Shown: positions 1 to 9,096, counted from the first letter of the stretch. The stretch is DNA of 64,000 nt from Vibrio sp. Y2-5 (GCF_014596725.1 NZ_JACVEG010000010.1:62001-126000), one strand, 5' to 3'. Numbers and translations: made by a program. The notes: generated by a model not told the origin, from the letters alone.

Positions 1-1
1 T

Positions 2-895
2 GAAGTTATTCTTGGCTTGTCTGGTGGTGTGGATTCTTCTGTGGTTGCAATGCTTGTTCACCGTGCAATCGGTGACAAACTGACCTGTGTATTCGTAGAC
101 AACGGCTTACTTCGTCTTCATGAAGGCGAGCAAGTGATGGAAATGTTTGGCGATAAATTTGGCCTGAACATCATCAAAGTGGATGCGGAAGAGCGTTTCC
201 TAAAAGCTTTGGAAGGCAAGTCTGATCCAGAAGTGAAACGTAAGACAATTGGTCACGTGTTTGTTGACGTATTCGATGAAGAGTCGAAGAAGTTGAAAAA
301 TGCGAAATGGTTGGCTCAAGGCACTATCTACCCAGATGTGATTGAATCAGCAGCATCTAAGACGGGTAAAGCTCATGTAATTAAATCTCACCATAACGTT
401 GGCGGTTTGCCAGACGATATGGAAATGGGTTTGGTTGAACCACTACGTGAACTATTCAAAGATGAAGTACGTAAGATCGGTCTGGAACTTGGTCTTCCTT
501 ACAATATGCTTTACCGTCACCCATTCCCAGGTCCTGGTCTAGGTGTTCGCGTTCTTGGTGAAATTAAGAAAGAATACTGTGATCTACTTCGTCGTGCTGA
601 CGCTATCTTCATTGAAGAGTTACATGCTGCGGATCTATACAACAAAGTATCTCAAGCATTTACGGTATTCCTGCCAGTGCGCTCTGTAGGCGTAATGGGA
701 GATGGCCGCAAATATGACTGGGTTGTGTCATTACGAGCTGTAGAAACTATCGACTTCATGACTGCGCATTGGGCTCACTTACCTTATGATTTCCTAGGTA
801 AGGTGTCGAACCGCATCATCAACGAAGTGAATGGTATTTCACGCGTGGTTTACGACATTTCTGGTAAGCCGCCAGCGACAATCGAGTGGGAATAA
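2..895 (+). CDS. guaA: GMP synthase (glutamine-hydrolysing), C-terminal part
   Basis: The reading frame is already open at the left edge, so this is the 3' part of a longer gene. GuaA converts XMP to GMP with ATP and glutamine, the last step of guanine nucleotide synthesis in the cytosol. The visible part begins just before the ATP-pyrophosphatase P-loop (LSGGVDSSV) and runs through the dimerisation domain to the typical C-terminus PPATIEWE. The amidotransferase domain (about 225 residues of a roughly 520-residue family) lies outside the window. A strong terminator follows the stop codon. Identity is secure from the P-loop and the C-terminal signature. Confidence 0.97.
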   Translation, partial: EVILGLSGGVDSSVVAMLVHRAIGDKLTCVFVDNGLLRLHEGEQVMEMFGDKFGLNIIKVDAEERFLKALEGKSDPEVKRKTIGHVFVDVFDEESKKLKNAKWLAQGTIYPDVIESAASKTGKAHVIKSHHNVGGLPDDMEMGLVEPLRELFKDEVRKIGLELGLPYNMLYRHPFPGPGLGVRVLGEIKKEYCDLLRRADAIFIEELHAADLYNKVSQAFTVFLPVRSVGVMGDGRKYDWVVSLRAVETIDFMTAHWAHLPYDFLGKVSNRIINEVNGISRVVYDISGKPPATIEWE

Positions 896-916
896 TATCC
901 GATTAGCTCTACTGCT

Positions 917-949
917 AAGCCCCAGATAACCTCTGGGGCTTTCTTTTTT
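917..949 (+). terminator. Rho-independent terminator of guaA
   Basis: A perfect 10-bp stem (917-926 with 932-941, AAGCCCCAGA and its complement) with a 5-nt loop is followed by a T-rich run. It lies 21 bp after the guaA stop codon. Confidence 0.93.
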
Positions 950-985
950 CAGTTAGAAAATATGTCTGAGTTATTGCAAAGCTCA

Positions 986-1026
986 AACATGAGTAAATGT
1001 ACTATGATGGGCATTTTACTCATGTT
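986..1026. repeat. Long inverted repeat in the guaA-satP gap
   Basis: AACATGAGTAAATG (986-999) is mirrored at 1012-1026 with one extra A, giving a 14-bp arm and a 12-nt spacer. No T-run follows, so it is not an obvious terminator. It sits about 185 bp before satP and could be an operator or a leader hairpin. The rest of the 314-bp gap (896-1209) holds only the guaA terminator and AT-rich leader with an AAGG ribosome site at 1196-1199. Confidence 0.5.
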
Positions 1027-1209
1027 GTAATTCTATGTTTTATATAGGGTTATTTGTATGTCGCACAGTACGAATAGCTTTTGGTTTTCTGTAACTCAAT
1101 AACTATAAAAATGAAATATAAGTTTTTATAAATGGAGTCTTTATTTTATCTAGGCGTCCATTAAAATCCGCGCGTAAATTTTATCCATTTTTTTTAAGGT
1201 ACATGATTA

Positions 1210-1815
1210 ATGTCTACTAAATTAGCTAACCCAGCACCACTTGGTCTAATGGGTTTCGGTATGACTACAATTCTGCTCAACATCCATAACGCAGGCTTCT
1301 TCCCACTAGATTCTATGATTCTTGCTATGGGTATTTTCTACGGCGGTTTAGGTCAAGTTATTGTAGGCATTATGTGCTACAACCGTGGTGATACTTTCGG
1401 TACAACAGCCTTCACGTCTTACGGTCTATTCTGGTTAACTTTAGTTGGCTTAATTGTAATGCCAAAAATGGGTCTACCTGCAAGCCCGGAACACTTCATG
1501 GGTTGGTACTTAGCTCTTTGGGGTGTGTTCACTGGATTCATGTTCATTGGTTCTCGCTGCTACCCAGTTGCAAAACAAGTAGTATTCGGTTCACTGACTA
1601 TTCTATTTGCTCTACTAGCACTACGTGATTTCACTGGTAGCGAGCTAATCGGTACTATCGCAGGTTTCGAAGGTATCTTCTGTGGCGCAAGCGCTATCTA
1701 CTTCGCAATGGCTCAAGTTCTTAACGCAGAATATGGTCGTGAAGTACTACCAGTTGGTAAACCAGCTTTTGTTAAAGAAGAAGTTAAAGTTGAACTAGAA
1801 GAAGTTGCAGCTTAA
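1210..1815 (+). CDS. satP: Acetate/succinate transporter, AceTr (GPR1/FUN34/SatP) family
   Basis: A 201-residue inner-membrane protein with about six hydrophobic segments. The family signature NPAPLGLMGFGMTT is present at residues 7-20. Family members (YaaH/SatP in E. coli) carry acetate and succinate with protons, linking this gene to overflow metabolism. Length is close to the E. coli protein (188 aa). The extra C-terminal tail is acidic and lysine-rich (EEVKVELEEVAA). An AAGG ribosome site lies 10 bp before the ATG, and the gene ends in its own terminator. It is a stand-alone transcription unit. Substrate is inferred from the family. Confidence 0.9.
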   Translation: MSTKLANPAPLGLMGFGMTTILLNIHNAGFFPLDSMILAMGIFYGGLGQVIVGIMCYNRGDTFGTTAFTSYGLFWLTLVGLIVMPKMGLPASPEHFMGWYLALWGVFTGFMFIGSRCYPVAKQVVFGSLTILFALLALRDFTGSELIGTIAGFEGIFCGASAIYFAMAQVLNAEYGREVLPVGKPAFVKEEVKVELEEVAA

Positions 1816-1834
1816 TTAACTTTTGAATTCTAGA

Positions 1835-1864
1835 AAGGTCGACCTTATGGTCGGCCTTTTTTTG
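1835..1864 (+). terminator. Terminator of satP
   Basis: A 10-bp stem with one G-T pair (1835-1844 with 1849-1858), loop TTAT, and an eight-base T-run directly after satP. Confidence 0.92.
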
Positions 1865-2040
1865 TGCGTGAATTTTAACCCACAGTAAATGTCTGGTTGT
1901 TTTATATTCAAATAGTGGAGTAACGTATTCCTGATACTAGATTTTTGAACCTAGATATCCCTTATCTCATGTTGCCGTTTCATCGCAAATGGCAAGTCAG
2001 TTGGTAAGGCTTATAAATATAAAATTAAACAGGAATGTAT

Positions 2041-2985
2041 ATGTTAAGGATTATCACGCAACTATTCCCTCTATGGGCAATATTGTTCTCTCTTTGTGCT
2101 TACTTTGTACCTAGCTTATTTGTGGAGCACAAAAGCCAAATTGTCCCCCTTTTAACGATCATTATGCTGGCTATGGGGTTAACCTTAAAGCCGAAAGACT
2201 TTCTTAATGTCATTCATAACAAGAAAGCGATTGGTGTTGGTTTGATCTTACAATTCTCTGTCATGCCGGTTGCAGCTTTGCTAATTAGCTTACTGTTGGG
2301 TTTTGATCCTATGCTCACTATCGGCATGGTATTGGTTGGCAGTGTAGCTGGCGGTACGTCATCGAATGTGATGTGTTATCTGGCAAAAGGGGATGTGGCA
2401 TTGTCGATAATGATGACCTCAATATCCACCTTGCTTGGTGTGGTACTGACTCCGCTACTGGTTGAACTGTTGGCTGGGAAAGCGGTTGATGTGCCTGTCG
2501 TCGGTATGCTGATGAGTTTAGTAAAGATTGTTCTAGTCCCTGTTGCTGGTGGGGTGCTATTGAATGTCTTCTTTCGTTCAGTGACAGAGAAACTTGAGCC
2601 GGTATTACCGCTTATTTCAATGGCCGCTATTGTCCTTATTATTGCCATCGTTGTGGCGTTGAACGCCGGTAACTTAGCGACTATCGGTCCAATCGTAGCC
2701 CTTGCTGTTATTTTGCATAATGGAGTAGGTCTAGCTTCCGGTTATTGGATTTGCCGCTTACTCGGTTTCAATGAAACTGTGTGTCGTACAGTAGCTTTTG
2801 AAGTTGGTTTGCAGAATTCAGGATTAGCCACAGCATTGGCAATGAAGTTCTTCACCCCTGCGTCAGCAGTTGCTGGAACTATATTCTCTATATGGCACAA
2901 CTTGTCAGGTTCTGTATTGGCGGGATACTGGGCAAAGCGTCCAGAAGCAAATGATGAAATGATTCAGGAAACAGTGAAAAGTTAA
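2041..2985 (+). CDS. BASS family (bile acid:sodium symporter-like) transporter
   Basis: A 314-residue polytopic membrane protein with about nine to ten hydrophobic segments. BASS-family landmarks are MAMGLTL near residue 45, GGTSSNVM near 107, and EVGLQNSGLA near 260. Bacterial members of this group are usually sodium-dependent importers of organic acids such as pantothenate precursors or 2-keto acids; the exact substrate cannot be read from sequence. The start is taken at 2041 because the AGGA at 2031-2034 abuts an upstream ATG (2035) but sits 6 bp before this one. It is transcribed alone and shares a bidirectional terminator with the convergent transporter downstream. Confidence 0.85.
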   Translation: MLRIITQLFPLWAILFSLCAYFVPSLFVEHKSQIVPLLTIIMLAMGLTLKPKDFLNVIHNKKAIGVGLILQFSVMPVAALLISLLLGFDPMLTIGMVLVGSVAGGTSSNVMCYLAKGDVALSIMMTSISTLLGVVLTPLLVELLAGKAVDVPVVGMLMSLVKIVLVPVAGGVLLNVFFRSVTEKLEPVLPLISMAAIVLIIAIVVALNAGNLATIGPIVALAVILHNGVGLASGYWICRLLGFNETVCRTVAFEVGLQNSGLATALAMKFFTPASAVAGTIFSIWHNLSGSVLAGYWAKRPEANDEMIQETVKS

Positions 2986-3006
2986 GTAGCTCCGTTCGGG
3001 GCAAAT

Positions 3007-3036
3007 AAAAAGGGTTAGCTAAGCTAACCCTTTTTT
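3007..3036. terminator. Bidirectional terminator between convergent transporter genes
   Basis: A 9-bp stem (AGGGTTAGC, 3011-3019, with 3023-3031) extended by flanking A and T runs on both sides, so it works for the plus-strand BASS gene and the minus-strand AGCS gene. Confidence 0.92.
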
Positions 3037-3062
3037 AATCTCTCTAATCATTCGTTATATCA

Positions 3063-4628
3063 TTAGTTAGATGGTTGTTCTGCTGGAGTTCCAGAAACCT
3101 GTTCTACTTCAGAATCAGAATCAACCGTTGGCGCTTTACCTGTTCTACGTTTGTATTTCTCTTCCCAGTAAGTCGCATTCTTGATGCCAAGTTTTACCGG
3201 GTTGAATAGGTAATCTTGTACGCCTTGTTTTTGTTGTGCTTCGTAATCTTTCAAGGCTGCCATTGTTGGTTTAGCCATGAAGAAAATAATCACGATACCA
3301 ACGATGTTCAACCAAGCCATCATACCTACACCAACGTCACCCATTGCCCATGCAAGGTTGGCTGTTTTCACTGTGCCGTAGAACACAGCAGAAATGATAA
3401 CCAGTTTTAGGAAGAACATTAGACCGTCAACTTTGAAAGTACGACGAATGTAAGCCACGTTAGTTTCTGCAATGTAGTAGTAAGCCAGAATGGTTGTAAA
3501 CGCGAAGAAGAACAGCGCGAATGCAACGAATGGTTTACCAACACCTGGAAGTGCACTTTCAATCGCCATCTGTGTAAATGCAGGGCCGTTTGCCGCTACA
3601 TCTGCTGCGATGTTCTGAACGAGGAACAGACCTTCAGCACCACCGTGTACGTTGTAAGCACCAGTAATTAGAATCATAAATGCGGTTGCCGAACATACTA
3701 ACAGTGTATCGATGTAGATAGAGAATGCTTGTACAAGACCTTGTTGAGCTGGGTGATCAACACTTGCTGCCGCTGCAGCGTGAGGTCCAGTACCTTGGCC
3801 AGCTTCGTTAGAGTAAACACCACGTTTTACACCCCAACCAATTGCAGCGCCCACACCAGCCATAGGTGTAAATGCGTCGCCAATGATCATGCCGAAAATA
3901 CGTGGAACTTCACCGATGTTTAGCAGGATGATAACGAACGCAGTTACCACATAGGCAAGAGCCATGAATGGCACAACGATTTGTGTGAAGCTAGCGATAC
4001 GTTTTACGCCACCGAAAATGATGAATGCAAGAAGGATTGAAACAATCGTACCAGTAAGAATTTTTGCGAAACTGAATGTACCGATAGCTGTATCAATCAT
4101 TGGTCCTGAACCGAATGCAGTCTCTACGGCATTACCAATGCTGTTTGACTGAACGCCCGGAAGTAGAACACCACAAGCAAAAATAGTCGCGATTGCGAAG
4201 ATCCACGCGTACCATTTTTGACCCATTGCTTTTTCGATGTAGTAAGCAGGGCCACCACGGAACTCATTGTTATCTTCTTCTTTATAGATTTGCGCTAGCG
4301 TGGATTCTGCATAAGCAGTCGCGGCACCAAAGAATGCTACAACCCACATCCAGAAAACAGCACCAGGACCACCAAAGCCGATCGCTGCTGCTACGCCCGC
4401 GATGTTACCTGTACCTACACGACCTGACAGAGAAACTGCAAGTGCTTGGAACGAAGATATGCCCTTAGAAGAACTTTTGCCTGAAAGTAAAAGGCGCCAC
4501 ATCTCGAAGAAATGACGAACCTGAACGAAACGAGTTAGAACTGAATAGAAAAGACCAGCGCCTAGACACAAATAAATCAGTGCTGGGCTCCAGATAATTC
4601 CATTTAGAAAATCAACAAATGACTGCAT
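3063..4628 (-). CDS. Alanine/glycine:cation (sodium) symporter, AGCS family
   Basis: A 521-residue inner-membrane protein with about eleven hydrophobic segments. AGCS family hallmarks include GRVGTGNIAGVAAAI near residue 70, GGPGAVFWMW near 85, and NEAGQGTGPHAAAAA near 275. Members import alanine or glycine with sodium. The C-terminal 40 residues are hydrophilic (RRTGKAP...). An AGGGAA ribosome site lies 8 bp before the ATG. It lies next to the D-amino acid dehydrogenase gene on the same strand, with 340 bp between, which fits a shared role in alanine use. Substrate preference is inferred. Confidence 0.92.
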   Translation of the reverse strand: MQSFVDFLNGIIWSPALIYLCLGAGLFYSVLTRFVQVRHFFEMWRLLLSGKSSSKGISSFQALAVSLSGRVGTGNIAGVAAAIGFGGPGAVFWMWVVAFFGAATAYAESTLAQIYKEEDNNEFRGGPAYYIEKAMGQKWYAWIFAIATIFACGVLLPGVQSNSIGNAVETAFGSGPMIDTAIGTFSFAKILTGTIVSILLAFIIFGGVKRIASFTQIVVPFMALAYVVTAFVIILLNIGEVPRIFGMIIGDAFTPMAGVGAAIGWGVKRGVYSNEAGQGTGPHAAAAASVDHPAQQGLVQAFSIYIDTLLVCSATAFMILITGAYNVHGGAEGLFLVQNIAADVAANGPAFTQMAIESALPGVGKPFVAFALFFFAFTTILAYYYIAETNVAYIRRTFKVDGLMFFLKLVIISAVFYGTVKTANLAWAMGDVGVGMMAWLNIVGIVIIFFMAKPTMAALKDYEAQQKQGVQDYLFNPVKLGIKNATYWEEKYKRRTGKAPTVDSDSEVEQVSGTPAEQPSN

Positions 4629-4924
4629 GAGTATTTTCCCTGTTGAGTGATAGTTGTGTTTGTTTTGCGTCTCAGATAATAATCTTTTGTAACGGCAATG
4701 TTAACCAAATTTTCACCAATACTTAATTACTGTGATTTTTCACACGAAATTCTGACTAAAGAGTGAACAATAAGTTATAAATTCTAGATTTGGTTAAAAA
4801 ATGGTCTTTTATAAATCAGATGTTGCTTAAATAAGAATTATGCATGTTGAACTGAATAACTTTTCATTTTGAGGTTGTTTTGATATTGCGATGTTTTATG
4901 GTGAATAATATGTATATACATTAA
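4629..4924. other. AT-rich gap upstream of the AGCS symporter
   Basis: Intergenic DNA holding the minus-strand leader of the symporter gene. I see no further gene. A TGTGA-N4-TCACA arrangement near 4731-4745 has the wrong spacing for a CRP site. Confidence 0.5.
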
Positions 4925-4953
4925 TAAAAAAGGGTCTAATTAGACCCTTTTTA
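4925..4953 (-). terminator. Terminator of dadA
   Basis: A near-perfect palindrome of AAAGGGTCTAA and its complement (4929-4950) with A and T runs on both sides lies 16 bp after the dadA stop on the minus strand. Confidence 0.9.
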
Positions 4954-4968
4954 TGATTGATAGGATTT

Positions 4969-6225
4969 TTAGCTGTAATAGCGAGAAACGCCTAATCCCG
5001 TAACATCAATTTTTGTATCGCCATGAGTGATGATGTCTGAAAGAATTTGCCCTGATCCACACGCCATCGTCCAGCCTAAAGTGCCATGACCAGTGTTGGT
5101 ATATAGATTCTCAATCGGTGTAGAACCGATGATAGGAGTACCGTCTGGTGTCATTGGGCGGAAACCCGTCCAGAATTCCGCTTTACTAAAATCGCCCCCC
5201 TGTGGGAACAAATCACGAACCACCATCTCAATCGTTTCTTTGCGAGCGTTAGGAATTGAAGGATCAAAACCAGCCAACTCAGCAGTTCCAGCAACACGGA
5301 TTCTGTCGTCAAATCGGGTTAGTGCAACTTTGTAGGTTTCATCCATTACTGTAGAGGTAGGCGCAAGTTCTTCATTCACAATCGGTAAGGTTAATGAGTA
5401 ACCTTTTACTGGGTATACCGGTACGTCTACGCCCAAAGGTTTAAGCATTTGTTTGGAGAAGCTACCTAAAGCAACCACATACGCATCTGCCTTTAATAGG
5501 CCTTTATCGGTTTGGACACCCTTGATCTTTTTGCCTTCAATCTCTAGTGATTGAATTTGAGTATCAAACTTGAATTGCACGCCTTGTGATTTCGCCAGCT
5601 CCGTTAGTTGCTGACAGAAAAGGTAACAGTCACCAGTTTCATCATCAGGCAAGTAGAGACCACCAACCAGTTTATCTTGCACTGGACTTAAGCCCGGCTC
5701 CTGCTTAATACAAGAAGCGACATCCATCAACTCGAAGCGCACACCGCTTTGCTCTAGTAGCTTCATATCTTTTTCGATTGAAACAAGCTGCTTTTCGGTA
5801 CGAAATACTTGCAGTGTACCTTTTTGGCGGCCTTGATATTCAACGTTGTGGTGTTTCTTAAGTTCCAACAAACATTCACGGCTATGGTTAGCAATCGCCA
5901 ACATGCGAGACTTGTTAATTTGATAGCGAGCAAGTTGGCAGTTCGCCAACATCTGCGTCATCCATTGCAGCATTTGAGGATCAAGCGATGGCTTCACTTT
6001 TAAAGGTGCGTGTTTTTCAAATAACCATTTGATCGCTTTCTGAGGAATACCCGGAGCGGCCCATGGCGATGAATAGCCATATGAGATTTGCCCAGCGTTC
6101 GCAAAACTGGTCTCTTCAGCACTACGTGGTTGGCGGTCTACCACTGTTACGCTATGACCTGCCTGAGACAAATACCATGCTGATGTTAAACCTACGACAC
6201 CACTTCCAAGAACGATAACTTCCAT
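4969..6225 (-). CDS. dadA: D-amino acid dehydrogenase (FAD-dependent, small subunit type)
   Basis: A 418-residue FAD oxidoreductase of the DAO fold. The N-terminal dinucleotide-binding motif VIVLGSGVVGLTSAWYL spans residues 3-19 (GxGxxG with V), followed by the acidic ribose-binding residue in VVDRQ. The C-terminal GHGTLGWTMACGSG motif contacts FAD. DadA oxidises D-alanine and other D-amino acids to 2-oxo acids, feeding electrons to the respiratory chain at the inner membrane. Length matches the family (about 415-435). A GAGGAG ribosome site precedes the ATG by 6 bp. A LysR gene diverges from it with about 100 bp between, the usual place for its regulator. No dadX racemase gene is adjacent. 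Confidence 0.93.
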   Translation of the reverse strand: MEVIVLGSGVVGLTSAWYLSQAGHSVTVVDRQPRSAEETSFANAGQISYGYSSPWAAPGIPQKAIKWLFEKHAPLKVKPSLDPQMLQWMTQMLANCQLARYQINKSRMLAIANHSRECLLELKKHHNVEYQGRQKGTLQVFRTEKQLVSIEKDMKLLEQSGVRFELMDVASCIKQEPGLSPVQDKLVGGLYLPDDETGDCYLFCQQLTELAKSQGVQFKFDTQIQSLEIEGKKIKGVQTDKGLLKADAYVVALGSFSKQMLKPLGVDVPVYPVKGYSLTLPIVNEELAPTSTVMDETYKVALTRFDDRIRVAGTAELAGFDPSIPNARKETIEMVVRDLFPQGGDFSKAEFWTGFRPMTPDGTPIIGSTPIENLYTNTGHGTLGWTMACGSGQILSDIITHGDTKIDVTGLGVSRYYS

Positions 6226-6327
6226 TTAAAACTCCTCATTTGTTATAGCGGTAGTTTCTTTGCTTTACCTTTTGTTAACAATCGATAAAAATTATCAGCA
6301 GTGTTTAGTAAAACTATAAGCAAGACT

Positions 6328-7239
6328 ATGTTAAAGAGTTCCCAAGTATCAGCGTTACACACCTTCATGTTAGTTGCTCAGTATCCAAGTTTCAGTGCAG
6401 CAGCAAAGGAATTACACATAACGACTGGCGCAATTAGCCAGCAGTTACTCCAACTGGAATCGAAAATAGGTTTTAGTCTATTTGAACGCCATTCGCGAGG
6501 AGTGAAATTAACTGAAGCAGGAGAGACACTTAGAGCGGTTGTCCAACGCAGTTTCCACGATATCGAAGAGTCATTACATAACTTGGAACAACGCGAGAAT
6601 CGCAAAGAGATTCGCTTGAAGTTAACACCTTCATTAGCGTTCAAATGGTTGTTACCCAAGCTTGAAGATTTCTATCATCAGAACCCTGAAATTCAGGTGC
6701 AGTTGTTCGCAGAAGGGGCGCTGGTGGACAGTGAAAGAAAAGATTTCGATCTCGCTATAGATTACGGCCCTTTCCCTTACAACAGAAAAAACTCAGAGCT
6801 GCTTATGGCGGAATCGCTACTGCCTGTTATTAGTCCATCCTATTTAAAGGCTCACCCATGGCTTGAACATATTGGTAAGAATCAAAACTACTGGGATGAG
6901 GTGAATTTACTTCATGACGCAATGCCTTGGGCAAAAGCCCCAAGAGACTATGAGTGGCTCTATTGGGCCTCCGAAATGGGGGTTGAAATTTCTACTCTCA
7001 AAGGGCACTTCTTTAATCGCACTGATATGGCGATGTCCGCTGCTGAAGCTGGGGTAGGGATTGCCATGGCTCGCTCAATGCTGCTGCAAAATGAACTAGA
7101 AACAGGCAAGCTCATTTCACCATTCAAACCCATACCAGCCAACGCAGGGTACTTTTTGATCACCCATAACCCAAATGAAACCACTGCTATTTTTACTGAT
7201 TGGTTGAAAAGACAAGTTAGAGACAATGAGGTTGGGTGA
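6328..7239 (+). CDS. LysR-type transcriptional regulator divergent from dadA
   Basis: A 303-residue LysR protein. The N-terminal winged helix-turn-helix (HTFMLVAQYPSFSAAAKEL ... TTGAISQQLLQLE) covers roughly residues 8-65 and an effector-binding domain follows. The C-terminal motif AAEAGVGIAMARSMLL is typical of the GcvA/AmpR branch. An upstream in-frame GTG at 6301 exists, but the ATG at 6328 begins the usual distance from the helix-turn-helix, so it is preferred. The divergent arrangement suggests it controls dadA and itself; the effector (perhaps a D-amino acid) is inferred only from position. Confidence 0.88.
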   Translation: MLKSSQVSALHTFMLVAQYPSFSAAAKELHITTGAISQQLLQLESKIGFSLFERHSRGVKLTEAGETLRAVVQRSFHDIEESLHNLEQRENRKEIRLKLTPSLAFKWLLPKLEDFYHQNPEIQVQLFAEGALVDSERKDFDLAIDYGPFPYNRKNSELLMAESLLPVISPSYLKAHPWLEHIGKNQNYWDEVNLLHDAMPWAKAPRDYEWLYWASEMGVEISTLKGHFFNRTDMAMSAAEAGVGIAMARSMLLQNELETGKLISPFKPIPANAGYFLITHNPNETTAIFTDWLKRQVRDNEVG

Positions 7240-7333
7240 GCTGTCTCATGTTTGCTCATACTTTTATCAAACTTTCTCGCGTTAAAAGCAGCCACGACTT
7301 ATGATTTAGAAAACTGAATTTTAAGAGCTTGCG

Positions 7334-9037
7334 ATGTCACTACATTCTGATTTCTATAACAAAAATGCTCAAGCTCTGTGCTCTCAGTACGATGCTTTGA
7401 GATTTGAAGATGTACATCAGTCGTGGTCACGTTACTGGCCTGCTTTTGGTTCAAAAGTGTTGGATTTAGGCGCTGGCTCGGGGCGAGATGCTAAATGGTT
7501 TGAAGAGCAAGGATGTGAGGTGTTTGCTGTAGAACCTAGCGAAGCTATGCGAACACTAGGTCAAAAGAAAACAGGGTTAAACGTTTCATGGTTAGATGAT
7601 GCTTTGCCTGCTCTATCTAAAACTGAAAATTTGGGCATCCAGTTTGACTTAATTTTGGTTAGTGCTGTTTGGATGCATATCCCCCCTAGTTATCGGGAAA
7701 GAGCATTTCGTAAGCTTTCAAACCTATTGGCACCTTATGGGAAGTTGGTGATTTCTTTGCGTCATGGTCAATTTGATGATGGTCGCAAAAGCTATGAAGT
7801 ATCCGTTGAGGAACTGGAAGCGTTGTCGAAAAGCAGCGCGCTTCACGTCACACAGGTTACTGAGAGTGACGATTCTATGAAGCGACGCTCCGTATGGTGG
7901 GAAACCGTTGTCATGACTCTGCCTGATGATGGTTCTGGCGATCTTAAGAAAATTCGTCACATCATAGTGAACGACAGTAAATCAGCTACGTATAAGTTGG
8001 CACTGCTTCGAACACTATTAAGAATCGCTGATGCTCACTCTGGGGCAGTAATTGATCGCAGCGACGGGAAAGTAGCTATTCCACTTGGACTTGTCGCTTT
8101 GTATTGGATTCGACAATTTAAACGGCTGATTGATAAAGAAGACATTCAGCAAAATTCGAATTCATCAATGGGATTGGGTTTTATTAAGTCGGATGGGTGG
8201 GGAAAACTCAAAGAGTTTAATCTGGGGGCTGATGATTTATCTATAGGTGCTATGTTCCTTGGTGAACAAGCTAAAGCGTTTGATAAAACGATTAGAGATT
8301 CAATCGCAACGATTAAAGACAATCCAGTAAAGTTTACTTATCAAGGTAGAGCAGAAAACAGAAAAACTTACTTTACTGTAGAAAGAGAAAGGTCTAACCA
8401 TGGAGATTCGATCGTCATAGATAGTTTATTTCTACAAAGCTACGGGAAGTTTGTTCTGGATGAAAGCTTGTGGGATTGCTTTCGCTTATACCACTCATGG
8501 ATCGAGCCTTTGGTTATCAATCAGTGGATAAAAGAAATGCAGCGTTTTAAGAGAAACAGAGATCGAGAAATTTCACTGCAAACTTACTATGATTGCTTAG
8601 TTTGGATTGATAAAGATCACGACACAAGAGATGTCCGAAAACGCGTTGAACAGTTGCGTAAGCAAGATATAGATATTCATAGTGTATGGAGTGGGAGCAA
8701 ACTCAGAAATGAGTTCCATGTCGATCACTGTTTGCCGTTTACCTATTGGCCAAATAACGATAAATGGAACTTGTTACCAACAACTACTGAAGAGAATTTG
8801 AGTAAAAGCGATAAGGTGCCTACTGCACATCGCTTGCATGACTCGAAACAGCGTGTTCTTGATTGGTGGCAATTGGCTTGGGGCGAAAATACGATTTTGA
8901 AGTCTCGATTCTTTTCAGAAGCGTCATTGTCTCTTCCAACACTTCCACATCAATGTTCTGAGTTTGAAGAAGTATTTGAAGCTATGGGGTTGCAAGTAAA
9001 AGGTGTGAAAAGCCGTTTACTTATCAACGAGTGGTAA
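7334..9037 (+). CDS. Fusion of class I SAM methyltransferase and HNH endonuclease
   Basis: A 567-residue two-enzyme fusion. Residues 35-145 form a class I SAM-dependent methyltransferase: motif I VLDLGAGSGRD at 42-52, acidic VEPSE at 66-70, and FDLILVSAVWMHI at 104-116. There is no DPPY or NPPY motif, so it does not resemble a DNA adenine methylase. Residues 215-265 (KLALLRTLLRIAD ... IPLGLVALYWIRQF) resemble a helical module seen in front of HNH domains of defence-associated nucleases, as judged from memory. Residues 448-495 are an HNH nuclease: HVDHCLP (His462, Asp464, His465), NLLP (Asn479) and ENLSKSDK (Asn488, Lys491). It lies just outside the ssrA island, alone, convergent to the old ssrA terminator. 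Function is unknown: candidate antiphage or nucleic-acid-processing enzyme. Confidence 0.8.
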   Translation: MSLHSDFYNKNAQALCSQYDALRFEDVHQSWSRYWPAFGSKVLDLGAGSGRDAKWFEEQGCEVFAVEPSEAMRTLGQKKTGLNVSWLDDALPALSKTENLGIQFDLILVSAVWMHIPPSYRERAFRKLSNLLAPYGKLVISLRHGQFDDGRKSYEVSVEELEALSKSSALHVTQVTESDDSMKRRSVWWETVVMTLPDDGSGDLKKIRHIIVNDSKSATYKLALLRTLLRIADAHSGAVIDRSDGKVAIPLGLVALYWIRQFKRLIDKEDIQQNSNSSMGLGFIKSDGWGKLKEFNLGADDLSIGAMFLGEQAKAFDKTIRDSIATIKDNPVKFTYQGRAENRKTYFTVERERSNHGDSIVIDSLFLQSYGKFVLDESLWDCFRLYHSWIEPLVINQWIKEMQRFKRNRDREISLQTYYDCLVWIDKDHDTRDVRKRVEQLRKQDIDIHSVWSGSKLRNEFHVDHCLPFTYWPNNDKWNLLPTTTEENLSKSDKVPTAHRLHDSKQRVLDWWQLAWGENTILKSRFFSEASLSLPTLPHQCSEFEEVFEAMGLQVKGVKSRLLINEW

Positions 9038-9040
9038 CAA

Positions 9041-9073
9041 AAAGGGCGATAACTCTAAGAGTTATCGCCCTTT
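9041..9073 (-). terminator. Probable original ssrA terminator, stranded by the island
   Basis: A perfect 14-bp stem (9041-9054 with 9060-9073) with loop CTAAG. The T-run lies on the minus strand (plus-strand A-run at 9038-9043), so its orientation fits a minus-strand gene. Without the island it would lie 8 bp beyond the 3' end of ssrA. It also ends the plus-strand MTase-HNH gene, whose stop codon abuts it. Confidence 0.8.
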
Positions 9074-9080
9074 CCAAACG

Positions 9081-9096
9081 TTTGGTGGAGCTGGCG
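9081..9096. repeat. Attachment-site repeat, island left end
   Basis: TTTGGTGGAGCTGGCG is an exact copy of 18438-18453, the 3' end of ssrA (minus strand). The two copies bound the island as direct repeats, as expected for a tyrosine-integrase insertion in tmRNA. Confidence 0.93.

Noticed and set aside
4731..4745. Possible CRP site upstream of the AGCS symporter
   Set aside because: TGTGA and TCACA are separated by 4 bp, not the required 6.
7334..9037. Classical restriction-modification enzyme
   Set aside because: The methyltransferase part lacks DPPY/NPPY or cytosine-methylase motifs, and there is no specificity domain.
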